A stretch of 64,000 nucleotides of DNA from CALHRB01 sp964473465 (GTDB taxonomy: Bacteria; Bacteroidota; Ignavibacteria; Kapaibacteriales; UBA2268): assembly GCA_964473465.1 (NCBI GenBank), contig CAYYPE010000002.1, positions 186,001 to 250,000 on the forward strand, read 5' to 3'. Of the stretch, positions 55,148 to 63,671 are shown piece by piece. Below the pieces are notes generated by a model that saw only the letters and a program-made list of their open reading frames with translations, was not told the DNA's origin and ran no database searches. Made by a program: the position numbers and the translations under genes. Within the stretch, counting starts at the first letter, position 1; each line of letters opens with the position of its first letter.

Positions 55148-55493
55148 TAATAATAAAACAAATATGAAAACAATTTATTCTTTCATTAGCAGACATTCAG
55201 TCTGGATTTCAATTGGATTAATTTCCCTATGGCTTTTAGGATGGGGTTTAGCTGAACTAAAAACAATTCTTGTTATTCTAACTATTGAAAGCTTAGCTCT
55301 TGCTCTTTCGGGATTCTGTCTTTTTGCATATACTAATATTGATTTTGTCAGGGGTTTATATCAGTCCAGAGAAAAAGAAGATACAAAATCAAATTACTTT
55401 TTAATTCAGGCTATCAGTTTTATCTTTCTTGGGGTTCATATTCTGGTCGGATTGACTGTTCTTGGCGTATATATTGCCCAATTTTCTAATTAA
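55140..55493 (+). CDS. Small membrane protein, possible holin
   Basis: The product (117 residues from ATG 55140, or 109 from ATG 55164) has about three membrane helices (ISIGLISLWLLGWGLAEL near 15-35, TILVILTIESLALALSGFCL and a last one near 90-112). It overlaps the gp36-like gene by eight bases and precedes the secreted lysin. A holin next to a lysin is the usual lysis layout. No motif proves this. It could be another membrane protein. Confidence 0.5.
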   Translation: MINNNKTNMKTIYSFISRHSVWISIGLISLWLLGWGLAELKTILVILTIESLALALSGFCLFAYTNIDFVRGLYQSREKEDTKSNYFLIQAISFIFLGVHILVGLTVLGVYIAQFSN

Positions 55494-55501
55494 GGAGAAT
55501 T

Positions 55502-56098
55502 ATGAAAAACACCCTTTTTCTGATATTCTTTAGCCTATTATTTATCAGCATAAAAATATATTCATTTGAAAGATATGAATTGAAATGCCCGGAAACCCTG
55601 CTCCTTAAATCAAGGGAAGTGATGATGAATCAGATCGGCACTATTGAGAAGACAAATAGAAACGACGGAAAAGCGATAAAACAATATCTTGAATCTGTTG
55701 GTTTGACAGAAGGATATCCTTACTGTGCCGCAGGGCAGTATTTCTGCTTCGTGAAGGCAACAGAACTCTTGAGTATGGATAAAAAGCTGATTCCAATCAA
55801 AAGGACAGGTCTTGCTCTGGAAATTTTTCATCACTCAAAAAAATTCGGGGAACGGTCTTATTGCAAACCAGTAATAGATGACCTGATTATCTGGAGGAAA
55901 GGCAATTCTGCTTTTGGTCATATCGAGCGAATTATTTCGGTTATGCCGAAAGGCTGGGTCAAAACCGTTGCCTTCAATACTACAAAAACAATTGAAAATA
56001 AGAAAATAGAGGGTGTGTTTGTAAAAAAGCGTAATCTTTATCACAGGTTATACGGAATAGCTATTAAAGGATTGACGGGCTTCAAAACATATAATTAA
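55502..56098 (+). CDS. Secreted CHAP-like peptidoglycan hydrolase (lysin)
   Basis: The 198-residue product starts with a signal peptide (TLFLIFFSLLFISIKIYSF, about 4-22). The mature part resembles CHAP/NlpC-type cysteine hydrolases: LTEGYPYCAAGQYFCFVKAT (about 73-92) carries the likely catalytic Cys, and VIDDLIIWRKGNSAFGHIER (about 124-143) a likely His. Such a pair cuts peptidoglycan or its peptides. AAGGAG precedes the ATG. It sits behind the membrane protein, so it is probably the cassette's lysis enzyme. Its own signal peptide means it need not use a holin. Confidence 0.65.
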   Translation: MKNTLFLIFFSLLFISIKIYSFERYELKCPETLLLKSREVMMNQIGTIEKTNRNDGKAIKQYLESVGLTEGYPYCAAGQYFCFVKATELLSMDKKLIPIKRTGLALEIFHHSKKFGERSYCKPVIDDLIIWRKGNSAFGHIERIISVMPKGWVKTVAFNTTKTIENKKIEGVFVKKRNLYHRLYGIAIKGLTGFKTYN

Positions 56099-56125
56099 TT
56101 TGTTTGTTAATCTAAAACTCAAGCT

Positions 56126-56476
56126 ATGATTGAAATATTTCGAGAACATAATATGGCTCTTGATGCCGAATCAGACTGGGTATTGATTGAAAGTTATTCA
56201 TTTTTTGATTCTCCCGGAAAAGAGCAAAAATTAAAATCTCTCCAGGTTTCTTGGGATGGAGTAACGGGCGAACTAAACGGCGAGTTAATCTTTCTTCTTT
56301 CTAACGATATGGAGTTTTCTACTATCTCGAAAGTCTTAAATATTAATTCCGGTTCGAATATAAATGACACTGAATTGCTTGTTTTCTATCCCTGCTTCAA
56401 ATATCTGAAAATTCTATACAAAAAGAATGGAATAACAAATGGAATCCTTTCAATAACAATGTCTAATAATGATTAA
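56126..56476 (+). CDS. Unidentified cassette protein (116 residues)
   Basis: I do not recognise this gene. It encodes a small, acidic protein with alternating hydrophobic strands and no signal peptide or membrane segment (for example KLKSLQVSWDGVTGELNGEL and LVFYPCFKYLKILYKKNG). A single-domain beta structure such as a virion or fibre accessory fits. It lies 11 bases before the fibre gene and 27 after the lysin gene, in the same direction. No further function can be seen. Confidence 0.6.
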   Translation: MIEIFREHNMALDAESDWVLIESYSFFDSPGKEQKLKSLQVSWDGVTGELNGELIFLLSNDMEFSTISKVLNINSGSNINDTELLVFYPCFKYLKILYKKNGITNGILSITMSNND

Positions 56477-56487
56477 AAGAGGTAAAA

Positions 56488-57849
56488 ATGCCGGTCAAAT
56501 ATCTTCTTCCCGCTGAAACTATCGTCGTTGCGTCCAAATGGGGCTATATCGAAGGCGAAATTAACAATCAGGAAGATTTAAGCACTGAATTAAGCAATAA
56601 AGCTGACGTTTCACACAATCACGATAATTATTACGAGCCAAAAGATGAAAATATTCAGCTTCATCTTGCTTCTGAAGACAACCCTCATAATGTTACAAAA
56701 ATGCAAATCGGACTTGGGAACGTTCTTAATGAGGAGCAGATAAAAAAAAGTGATTTCGTTGCAAAAGGTGATTTGCTTGTAGGGTTAGGTGAGACCCAAT
56801 ACGATATATTGTCAGCTGGAAGCAATGGCTTTGTTCTGACAGCTGACAATACAAAAGATAAAGGAATTGAATGGAAGCCATTTTTTGAACTGAATGCCCA
56901 AATTTTGAGCGGAAATATTACTCTTTCCAATAATGATTCACCTTATCAATCTATCAATCCGAACGGAACAAACAGAACTATAACTCTACCAGCTACCGGA
57001 AAATTCATTGGACAATTTTTTATTATCCGTAATTCTCAATCTCATTCTTCTTCGGGTTATCTGACAATTAAAGAGGGAATCACAGATATCGAAGTCATTT
57101 ATTCTCAAGGTATTAAAGCTTTTATCTGGGATGGAACTAACTGGCAGCCATTTTATCCGGGAACAGGGGCTCTTCAATCTCAGGAGAATGCTCTCTTTGG
57201 TAATAAAGCTGCAGGTGTATCTTATGCTACTGCTTTTGGAAGTTTATCCAATGGAACTAATGCAGGTGCTGCTTTTGGAAGAGCCTCGAACGGTAGTTAT
57301 GACGGCGTGGCTATTGGTTATTCCTCAACCGGAAGCAATCAAAGTGTTGCTCTCGGACGTCAATCGAATACTAATTCAAAGTCTAATTCAGTTGCTCTAG
57401 GTTATTATTCAAAAGTCGAACGTTATGGTGAGGTAGTTAAAACTGCTGATGGCAGTGGCTCGCCAAAGTATTTGAAAAGCGAAGTTCAGTGGTATGGCGA
57501 AACTAATAGCTCGGCTCAAACAGAATTATTTCTAAACGGCTCGAATCAAAGGTGTGTGCTGATTTCTCAAAGCAGTATTACTTTTCTGATTCTTGTTACA
57601 GCCCGTAATAACAATCTCAACAAGACAAAGTCATGGAAAATTGATGGGGCTATTCAAAGAAATTCTTTAAATTCAACTGCTTTAGTTGGGTCAATTATCA
57701 AAACTGTGATTGCCGATAGCGGACTCAGCTGGGATGTTAGCATTGAAGCTGACGACACAAACGAAGCCCTTATCATCAAAGTTAGCGGAGAACAAGATGC
57801 TACTATTCGATGGCATGCTGTAGGATTTTTTTCGGAAATTAGATTTTAA
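56488..57849 (+). CDS. Tail-fibre-like protein with YadA-head-type repeats
   Basis: The 453-residue product starts with about 35 residues resembling a fibre base. The phage-fibre motif HNHDNYYEPKDEN (about 38-50) follows, then LHLASEDNPHNVTKMQIGLG (about 53-72), a recurrent fibre segment. In about 245-310 there are short tandem repeats of the YadA/Hia head type (TAFGSLSNGT, AAFGRASNGS, VAIGYSSTGS, VALGRQSNTN, VALGYYSKV), which should form a trimeric beta roll. The last 140 residues form a compact tip domain. AGAGGT precedes the ATG. It may bind a surface. Function inferred from architecture. Confidence 0.72.
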   Translation: MPVKYLLPAETIVVASKWGYIEGEINNQEDLSTELSNKADVSHNHDNYYEPKDENIQLHLASEDNPHNVTKMQIGLGNVLNEEQIKKSDFVAKGDLLVGLGETQYDILSAGSNGFVLTADNTKDKGIEWKPFFELNAQILSGNITLSNNDSPYQSINPNGTNRTITLPATGKFIGQFFIIRNSQSHSSSGYLTIKEGITDIEVIYSQGIKAFIWDGTNWQPFYPGTGALQSQENALFGNKAAGVSYATAFGSLSNGTNAGAAFGRASNGSYDGVAIGYSSTGSNQSVALGRQSNTNSKSNSVALGYYSKVERYGEVVKTADGSGSPKYLKSEVQWYGETNSSAQTELFLNGSNQRCVLISQSSITFLILVTARNNNLNKTKSWKIDGAIQRNSLNSTALVGSIIKTVIADSGLSWDVSIEADDTNEALIIKVSGEQDATIRWHAVGFFSEIRF

Positions 57850-57862
57850 TTTGGAGAGATTT

Positions 57863-58141
57863 ATGGCACTCAAAAACAATTCTGATAATTACTTGAAAAT
57901 TACTGGTTGCGATCTCGATACAAGAATTTACTTCGAGATTTACAGAAATGAAAATTCCCGAAGGAGCCCGGACATTTTTGACGCAATTATAAGAGACAGC
58001 GAATATGTTCCTGAGCTTAATCAATATCTCAGAAATGGATTCTCAGGTTCCGCATCAAACACATTTAATGATGTAATAACCAAATGCTATAATTGTTTAA
58101 AAAAGCTACCCGGATTTTCTGATTGGAGGGATAGTTTATGA
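57863..58141 (+). CDS. Unidentified 92-residue cassette protein
   Basis: The start ATG at 57863 is chosen for GGAGAG before it; reading from TTG 57851 adds four residues only. The product is soluble, helical and polar (ALKNNSDNYLKITGCDLDTR, SNTFNDVITKCYNCLKKLPG), with no signal peptide. Three Cys are present. Its stop overlaps the next start by four bases (ATGA). I do not recognise a family. It may be a virion or assembly factor, given its place in the cassette. Confidence 0.6.
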   Translation: MALKNNSDNYLKITGCDLDTRIYFEIYRNENSRRSPDIFDAIIRDSEYVPELNQYLRNGFSGSASNTFNDVITKCYNCLKKLPGFSDWRDSL

Positions 58142-58584
58142 GAATCAATATTTATCTTTTGCTTGTTTTAAGCCTCACAGCTGGATTTCTGACAGGCTAT
58201 CTTTTAAAACATGATAAATCCACCGAAATTAATAACATTAAAGAAATCTATATCAAGGATTCTGTTGAGAAAATAAAATATTCTGAACCAATATATATAA
58301 CAAAAGTTAAAACAAAGATTATTAAAACATCTGACAGTCAGATTGTTACTAACCCCTTTATTTCTAAATTAGATACCATAATCAATCAGGATACCATCAG
58401 TGCAATATATGAATTCCCCGATAATCTTTTATCAATCAAATTAAATTCAGCTCCGGACACAATGATTTTGAGAAAAATTGAAATCATTAAGAGCAAACCA
58501 AAAGAAGAACAATGGTGGGAAGTTCCGCTTTATATAACCGGTGGCATTATTCTTGGTTTTCTGATTGGTTCTGCTGGAAAGTGA
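58138..58584 (+). CDS. Membrane-tethered cassette protein, possible spanin-like
   Basis: The 148-residue product has an N-terminal membrane segment (INIYLLLVLSLTAGFLTGYL, about 3-22), a Lys/Ile/Asp-rich middle (about 30-125) and a second C-terminal membrane segment (LYITGGIILGFLIGSAG, about 131-147). This two-anchor layout recalls envelope-spanning proteins, but no motif proves a spanin. It overlaps the previous gene by four bases and is six bases ahead of the portal gene. I cannot assign a family. Confidence 0.5.
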   Translation: MRINIYLLLVLSLTAGFLTGYLLKHDKSTEINNIKEIYIKDSVEKIKYSEPIYITKVKTKIIKTSDSQIVTNPFISKLDTIINQDTISAIYEFPDNLLSIKLNSAPDTMILRKIEIIKSKPKEEQWWEVPLYITGGIILGFLIGSAGK

Positions 58585-58590
58585 GGATAT

Positions 58591-59736
58591 ATGAACACAA
58601 AAAATCTCTTTACTGAACTTGTAAACAGGGAAAATCAGAACTTTTTGTTTAGTATTATGAATAATCTGCCAAACCCGGATAAAATTTTAAGAAGAACAGG
58701 AAAAACCATTGAAGCATATAGGGATTTGAAGAGCGACCCTCATGTTTGGAGCTGCATTCAATCCCGAAAAAGCGGTCTTCTGGGGCTTGAATATACAATA
58801 GCACAAAATAATTCTGAAACGAAAGCTCTGAAATTCATCGAAGATGTATTTAATTCACTCGATATAAATCAGATTCAAAGGGATATACTCGAAGCCCCAC
58901 TCTTTGGTTATCAGCCAATAGAAGTAATGTGGAAGCAAACAGAAGGACAGAGAAAATTCGTTGTGCCAAGCAACTTGATTGCCAAACCGCAGGAATGGTT
59001 CTTTTTTGACATCAAGGGTAATCTCAAATTCAAAAAGTCATCAGTGCCAGATGGAATTCACCCACCCCCTATGAAAATTTTAAATGTTCAATTTGAACCT
59101 GACTATCTCAATCCTTATGGTCATTCCCTCCTCTCGAAGTGCTATTGGGCGGTTATATTTAAAAATGGGGGTATTAAATTCTGGGTTAATTTCACCGAAA
59201 AATACGGTATGCCTCTGATTCTCGGGCATTACACACGTGGGGCTTCCTCCGAAGAAATTCAAAAACTTGCTGATGTTCTTGCGGATATGGCAGAAGATTC
59301 TGTTATCGTCTCACCTTCGGATATTGAAATTGAAATGAAGGAAGCCGTTAGATTTAGCTCCATAAGTCTTTATAAAGAACTCATAAAATTCTGCAATGCC
59401 GAAATTTCAAAAGCCATTCTATCGCAAACTTTAACGACTGAAATCGAAATGGGGTCTCTTGCGGCTTCTCAAACACATTTTAAAGTCAGAAAAGATGTTA
59501 TCCTTTCTGATATCAAACTGGTCGAAAAAACTCTGAATAAGTTAATTCAATGGATTGTTGAGCTTAATTTCGGAAACATACAATGTCCGTCCTTCAAATT
59601 GATTCTGAATGATTCAGATAATAGTCAGAAAATCGAAAGAGATTTGAAAATTTCGCAAACTGGAATGATAAGGCTAACCAAGAAATACTGGATGAATTCC
59701 TATGGTTTCAATGATGATGAAATAATGGAATTATGA
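58591..59736 (+). CDS. Mu gp29-like portal protein (DUF935)
   Basis: The portal forms the ring at one capsid vertex through which DNA enters. The 381-residue product has the DUF935 core: HVWSCIQSRKSGLLGLEYTI (about 51-70), APLFGYQPIEVMWKQTEG (about 102-119), RGASSEEIQKLADVLADM and the MGSLAASQTHFKVRKDVIL segment (about 288-306). GAGG precedes the ATG. It is shorter than Mu gp29 (about 510 residues), lacking a long C-terminal part. It is the last gene here, though portal usually lies near the start of the head genes. Confidence 0.8.
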   Translation: MNTKNLFTELVNRENQNFLFSIMNNLPNPDKILRRTGKTIEAYRDLKSDPHVWSCIQSRKSGLLGLEYTIAQNNSETKALKFIEDVFNSLDINQIQRDILEAPLFGYQPIEVMWKQTEGQRKFVVPSNLIAKPQEWFFFDIKGNLKFKKSSVPDGIHPPPMKILNVQFEPDYLNPYGHSLLSKCYWAVIFKNGGIKFWVNFTEKYGMPLILGHYTRGASSEEIQKLADVLADMAEDSVIVSPSDIEIEMKEAVRFSSISLYKELIKFCNAEISKAILSQTLTTEIEMGSLAASQTHFKVRKDVILSDIKLVEKTLNKLIQWIVELNFGNIQCPSFKLILNDSDNSQKIERDLKISQTGMIRLTKKYWMNSYGFNDDEIMEL

Positions 59737-59761
59737 TTTCTTTCTGTTAAAATCCAAATGT

Positions 59762-61057
59762 TTATTTTATACCAAGTCTGTTGAAAATATAATCTACAGA
59801 CTTGTAAATTTCATCAAATGAAAAAAGATTTGTTACTTCATCTTTTGTTAAATGAGTCATCAACTCATCGTTCCCGACAACGGAATCATAAAAATTTTGC
59901 TTTGTCTCCCATGTTTTCATAGCTGATTTTTGAACAAGCTCATAAGCGTATTGCCTTTTTAATCCTTTTTTAGTCAGTGCAAGCAAAACCTTCTGGGAAT
60001 AAATTAAACCGTTTGTTAAATTTAGATTTTTGAGCATATTATCGGGATAGACAATCAATTTTTCGAGCAAATCAATTGTTTTATTAAGTATATAATCAAG
60101 AGAAATCGTTGAATCGGGGAGAATAATTCTCTCAACACTGCTATGGGAAATATCTCTTTCGTGCCACAAGGCATTGTTTTCAATTGCTGCAAGTGCATTT
60201 GAGCGTATCAAACGTGCCTGACCGCATATATTTTCGGCAGTAATTGGATTTCGTTTATGCGGCATTGCTGAACTGCCTTTTTGACCCTTTGAAAAATATT
60301 CCTCAGCCTCAAGAACTTCCGTTCTCTGCAAATGACGGACTTCGAGTGCAATTTTTTCAAGCATGGAGGCTATAATTGCCAGAGTTGACAGAAAGAATGC
60401 ATGCCTGTCCCTCTGAACAATCTGAGTGGATATCAAAGCCGGACTTATTCCCAGTTTTGAACAGACATATTCCTCCACTTTAGGAGATATATGCTCGAAT
60501 GTTCCAACTGCACCGCTGATTTTTCCTGCAGCAACATCTTTTATTGCTTTTTCAAGTCTTTCGATATTTCGCTGGCACTCAGAAAACCATAAGGCAAATT
60601 TTAGCCCGAAGGTCATCGGTTCAGCATGAACACCATGAGAACGACCGATGCAGGGTGTATTTTTAAATTCAATAGCCCTTTTCCTCAGAACATCTTTTAA
60701 CCGAATTAAACCTTGAAGAAGAATTTCACCGGCACGTTTGCATTGGACAGCAAGACAAGTGTCAAGAACATCGCTTGAAGTCATTCCCAGATGGAGGTAT
60801 CTTGCTTCCTCGCCGATATATTCTTCTAAGTTTGTTAAAAAAGCAATAACATCGTGTTTGGTTATTTTTTCGATTTCTAAAATTTTTGCAACATCAAATT
60901 TTGCTTCTTGACGGATTTTTTTGGCTGATGCTTCGGGAATTTCTCCCAGTGCCGCAAGAGCTTCGCAAGCAAGAACTTCAATTTCCAGCCAGATTGAATA
61001 TTTTGTTTCATCTGTCCAGATATTCCCCATTTCCGGTCGTGTGTATCTTGGAATCAT
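59762..61057 (-). CDS. purB: Adenylosuccinate lyase
   Basis: PurB splits SAICAR and adenylosuccinate in purine synthesis. The 431-residue protein has the superfamily signature in KGSSAMPHKRNPITAENI (about 260-277). Other family segments are RYLHLGMTSSDVLDTCLAVQ (about 87-106) and RSHGVHAEPMTFGLKFALWF (about 139-158). Length is standard for the short-chain bacterial form. It follows recA by 11 bases on the same strand, so the two are probably co-transcribed. It runs towards the portal gene with a 25-base gap. Confidence 0.97.
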   Translation of the reverse strand: MIPRYTRPEMGNIWTDETKYSIWLEIEVLACEALAALGEIPEASAKKIRQEAKFDVAKILEIEKITKHDVIAFLTNLEEYIGEEARYLHLGMTSSDVLDTCLAVQCKRAGEILLQGLIRLKDVLRKRAIEFKNTPCIGRSHGVHAEPMTFGLKFALWFSECQRNIERLEKAIKDVAAGKISGAVGTFEHISPKVEEYVCSKLGISPALISTQIVQRDRHAFFLSTLAIIASMLEKIALEVRHLQRTEVLEAEEYFSKGQKGSSAMPHKRNPITAENICGQARLIRSNALAAIENNALWHERDISHSSVERIILPDSTISLDYILNKTIDLLEKLIVYPDNMLKNLNLTNGLIYSQKVLLALTKKGLKRQYAYELVQKSAMKTWETKQNFYDSVVGNDELMTHLTKDEVTNLFSFDEIYKSVDYIFNRLGIK

Positions 61058-61068
61058 CTTGAATATCC

Positions 61069-62100
61069 TTATTTCTTCGATTTAAATAATTCCTTAACCA
61101 TTTGCTCCAATTCTGCATAAAGGTTTTTATCTTCATTAAGCAGCTTTTTCATTCCTTCACGGCCTTGAGCTCTTTCACCCTTGAATGAATACCATGATCC
61201 GCTCTTTGTAATTAAACCGTGCTCTGTTCCTAAATCAATCATATCGCCCAGCTTCGAAATGCCTTCATTATATAATATATCAAACTCAACTTCTTTGAAA
61301 GGGGGTGCTACTTTGTTTTTGACCACCTTCACTCTGACACGGTTGCCGATAATATCCTGCCCTTCTTTTATTACTTCTTTTCTTCTAATATCAATCCTTA
61401 CTGAAGCATAAAATTTAAGTGCATTGCCGCCTGTAGTTGTTTCGGGATTTCCAAACATTACACCGATTTTGCTTCTGAGCTGATTGGTAAAAATTACGCA
61501 TGTGTTCGATTTTCCGATTGCGGCATTTAATTTTCGCATTGCCTGAGACATAAGTCTTGCCTGAGACCCCATCTGAGCATCGCCCATTTCACCTTCAATT
61601 TCTACTCTTGGCGTTAAAGCTGCTACTGAATCTATTACAATAACATCAATAGCACTGCTTCTAACGAGCGTTTCAACTATTTCGAGAGCTTGCTCGCCAA
61701 ATTCGGGTTGCGACAGCAAAAGAGAGTTTAGGTCTATTCCAAGCCTTTGGCAATAATTTATATCAAGGGCATGCTCAGTGTCAATAAATGCAGCCAGACC
61801 GCCCATTTTTTGTGCCTCTGCAATTACATGTAGTGATACAGTTGTTTTTCCTGATGATTCCGGACCAAAAATTTCGGTTATTCTACCTCGTGGCGCTCCG
61901 CCTATTCCAATTGCATTGTCAAGCGATAGACATCCGGTAGAAATGGCATCAACCTGCACTATGTTTGTGTCGCTCAACCTCATAATTGAGCCTTTACCAT
62001 GATTTTTTTCGATTTGTTCTATTGCAGTTTTGACTGCTTTTAGTTTTTCTTCGCTCATTTTTTTTGGCTCTACTGCCTCTTTGTTTTCTTTTGCTGACAT
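61069..62100 (-). CDS. recA: Recombinase RecA
   Basis: RecA drives homologous recombination and the SOS response. The 343-residue protein has Walker A EIFGPESSGKTTVSLHV (near 75), the loop-2 region VMFGNPETTTGGNALKFYAS and the C-terminal GREGMKKLLNEDKNLYAELE segment. A short basic N-terminus precedes GKGSIMRLSD. Length is standard, and there is no intein. It precedes purB by 11 bases. I see no clear LexA box in the 91-base upstream spacer. Confidence 0.98.
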   Translation of the reverse strand: MSAKENKEAVEPKKMSEEKLKAVKTAIEQIEKNHGKGSIMRLSDTNIVQVDAISTGCLSLDNAIGIGGAPRGRITEIFGPESSGKTTVSLHVIAEAQKMGGLAAFIDTEHALDINYCQRLGIDLNSLLLSQPEFGEQALEIVETLVRSSAIDVIVIDSVAALTPRVEIEGEMGDAQMGSQARLMSQAMRKLNAAIGKSNTCVIFTNQLRSKIGVMFGNPETTTGGNALKFYASVRIDIRRKEVIKEGQDIIGNRVRVKVVKNKVAPPFKEVEFDILYNEGISKLGDMIDLGTEHGLITKSGSWYSFKGERAQGREGMKKLLNEDKNLYAELEQMVKELFKSKK

Positions 62101-62191
62101 TTTCTTTCTAAATTATTTGTAAAAAATTTTTCTATAACTTAATAAAAAAGTTCGTTTTTTTCTCAGCATTTTCTAACTTATCAAAATTGAA

Positions 62192-63262
62192 TTATTCAAC
62201 AAAATAAATTCCATTATAAGAAAAACTGAGTAATAGTGCAATTAATGCAATCCAGCCAATTATTTTTCGCTTCGGGTCGAGAACAGTATTATCATAAACA
62301 GGAGGGTGTTTGAGTTTTATAAAAAACCGGGTTATCAATCCCCAGAAAATCCATCCGCCCCATCCTTGAAAATACCATGGTATTGTTTGTTTTATCCAGC
62401 TCAAAACAGGCAGAATTGTATTTTGCAAGAAAATATAAATCCCTGATGGATTATCATAGTTCAGCAATTCATATAATAACGATAGCACTGAACCAAAACC
62501 TATTATTACTATCAGCCACCATACATATTTTGCTATTATATGCTGCTTTTCTCCGAACATAGCATAAGTAACATGACCGCCGTCAAGCTGACCAAGCGGG
62601 AGCATATTTAAGGCTGTTACAAATAAACCGAACCAGCCAACGCATAAAAATGGATAATGATAAACCTCATTCATTGGCGGCAGCCAACCGTTTGGATTAG
62701 CAAACAAGCTGCTCATAAATGAAAAAAGGAGAGTGTCGCCAAAATGAAGACCCGTATCTAATACTCCTGTTATCTGATAATGTGGGTGTATCGTATATAT
62801 GAATTCTTTTGGTGGAAGTGTTTGAAATCCAATTATTAAAAAAATCAAACATACAATGAAACCAGAAATAGGTCCGGCTACACCAATATCGAATAGTGCT
62901 TTTTTGCTTGTGATTGGACTTCGGGTTTTTATCACTGCCCCGAATGTTCCGAACAGCATTATTTCGGGAATTGGGATTGGAATATAGTAGGGCAGTGTTG
63001 CATCAACTTTATGATATCGAGCTGCAAAATAATGACCAAATTCATGAGCCGATAAAAAAGTTAAAACAAGAACTGCATACGTTAAACCAGATGACCAATT
63101 TGCTATATCTAAGTAATTTTCCCCCGCCCAAAGGGCTCCTGCTATTGTGCAGGTAAGAAAAGTTGCTAAAAACAATAGAAGGTGGACGCTCCAATGTGTG
63201 CTTTTTGGTTTAGCATAATAAGGCTCATTTGCAAGATATCTGGATGAATATGGATTATCCAT
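62192..63262 (-). CDS. Site-2 protease family membrane metalloprotease (M50)
   Basis: The 356-residue integral membrane protein has the zinc-binding HEFGH (73-77) in LTFLSAHEFGHYFAARYHKV and the second-site motif LDGGH (226-230) in LPLGQLDGGHVTYAMFG. About seven or eight membrane helices are visible. The family cuts membrane-bound substrates, including anti-sigma factors or signal peptides. The ATG overlaps the stop of the preceding small membrane gene by eight bases, so it is the third gene of an operon. A PDZ domain is not seen. Whether it cuts the anti-sigma factor at 24.6-25.5 kb is unknown. Confidence 0.9.
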   Translation of the reverse strand: MDNPYSSRYLANEPYYAKPKSTHWSVHLLLFLATFLTCTIAGALWAGENYLDIANWSSGLTYAVLVLTFLSAHEFGHYFAARYHKVDATLPYYIPIPIPEIMLFGTFGAVIKTRSPITSKKALFDIGVAGPISGFIVCLIFLIIGFQTLPPKEFIYTIHPHYQITGVLDTGLHFGDTLLFSFMSSLFANPNGWLPPMNEVYHYPFLCVGWFGLFVTALNMLPLGQLDGGHVTYAMFGEKQHIIAKYVWWLIVIIGFGSVLSLLYELLNYDNPSGIYIFLQNTILPVLSWIKQTIPWYFQGWGGWIFWGLITRFFIKLKHPPVYDNTVLDPKRKIIGWIALIALLLSFSYNGIYFVE

Positions 63263-63671
63263 TTGAACTACCTGACTTTCTTCTGCTTAAATTAAAAGTA
63301 ATTATACCTGTATCACTTATTTTTAAATTTGTTTCTTTCATTGAAAATCGAAAATCAATAAATTTATCGAAAATTTTATCCTTTATTTTTGCCTCTGACT
63401 GAAAATTAAAAACAGTCATTTTATAATTATTTTTTATTAGCATTTTCTTCAATATTCCGCTTAATTTCCTGAATATTTTTCTCTTATCGTAATCTAATCC
63501 AACTTTAAGAAAATAAAAGCCGTTAATTATTCCAATAACTGAGATTACTAAAGAATATACTCTAATCAATGATATAATATCAGATGAAGATTTGATGCTA
63601 AAATTTATTGATATCAAAAGAGTTGATAAAAATATCCAGAACATTCCGTTTATTATCAGAATATATTTCAC
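63255..63671 (-). CDS. Small two-helix membrane protein, unidentified
   Basis: The 138-residue product begins with GTG at 63671, overlapping the last base of the preceding gene's TAG (TAGTG). It has two membrane helices (IINGMFWIFLSTLLISINF near 5-25 and VISVIGIINGFYFLKVGL near 41-60) and a basic soluble tail with beta-type segments (DTGIITFNLSRRKSGSSNG at its end). No family is recognised. It overlaps the M50 gene by eight bases. A partner of the protease is possible. Confidence 0.65.
   Translation of the reverse strand: MKYILIINGMFWIFLSTLLISINFSIKSSSDIISLIRVYSLVISVIGIINGFYFLKVGLDYDKRKIFRKLSGILKKMLIKNNYKMTVFNFQSEAKIKDKIFDKFIDFRFSMKETNLKISDTGIITFNLSRRKSGSSNG

Larger units (their letters stand above)
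52396..59736 (+). mobile_element. Phage-head gene cassette without terminase, tail or transposase genes
   Basis: Eleven same-strand genes with small gaps or overlaps give a Mu-like head and lysis set: protease, capsid, decoration, gp36-like, holin-like membrane protein, secreted lysin, unknown, fibre, two unknowns, portal. Every frame is intact. No terminase, tail tube, sheath, tape measure, integrase or transposase is recognised, and no direct repeat or tRNA flanks it. Base use resembles that of the neighbours. The portal is last rather than near the start. It may be a remnant, a satellite or a domesticated capsid system. Confidence 0.7.
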
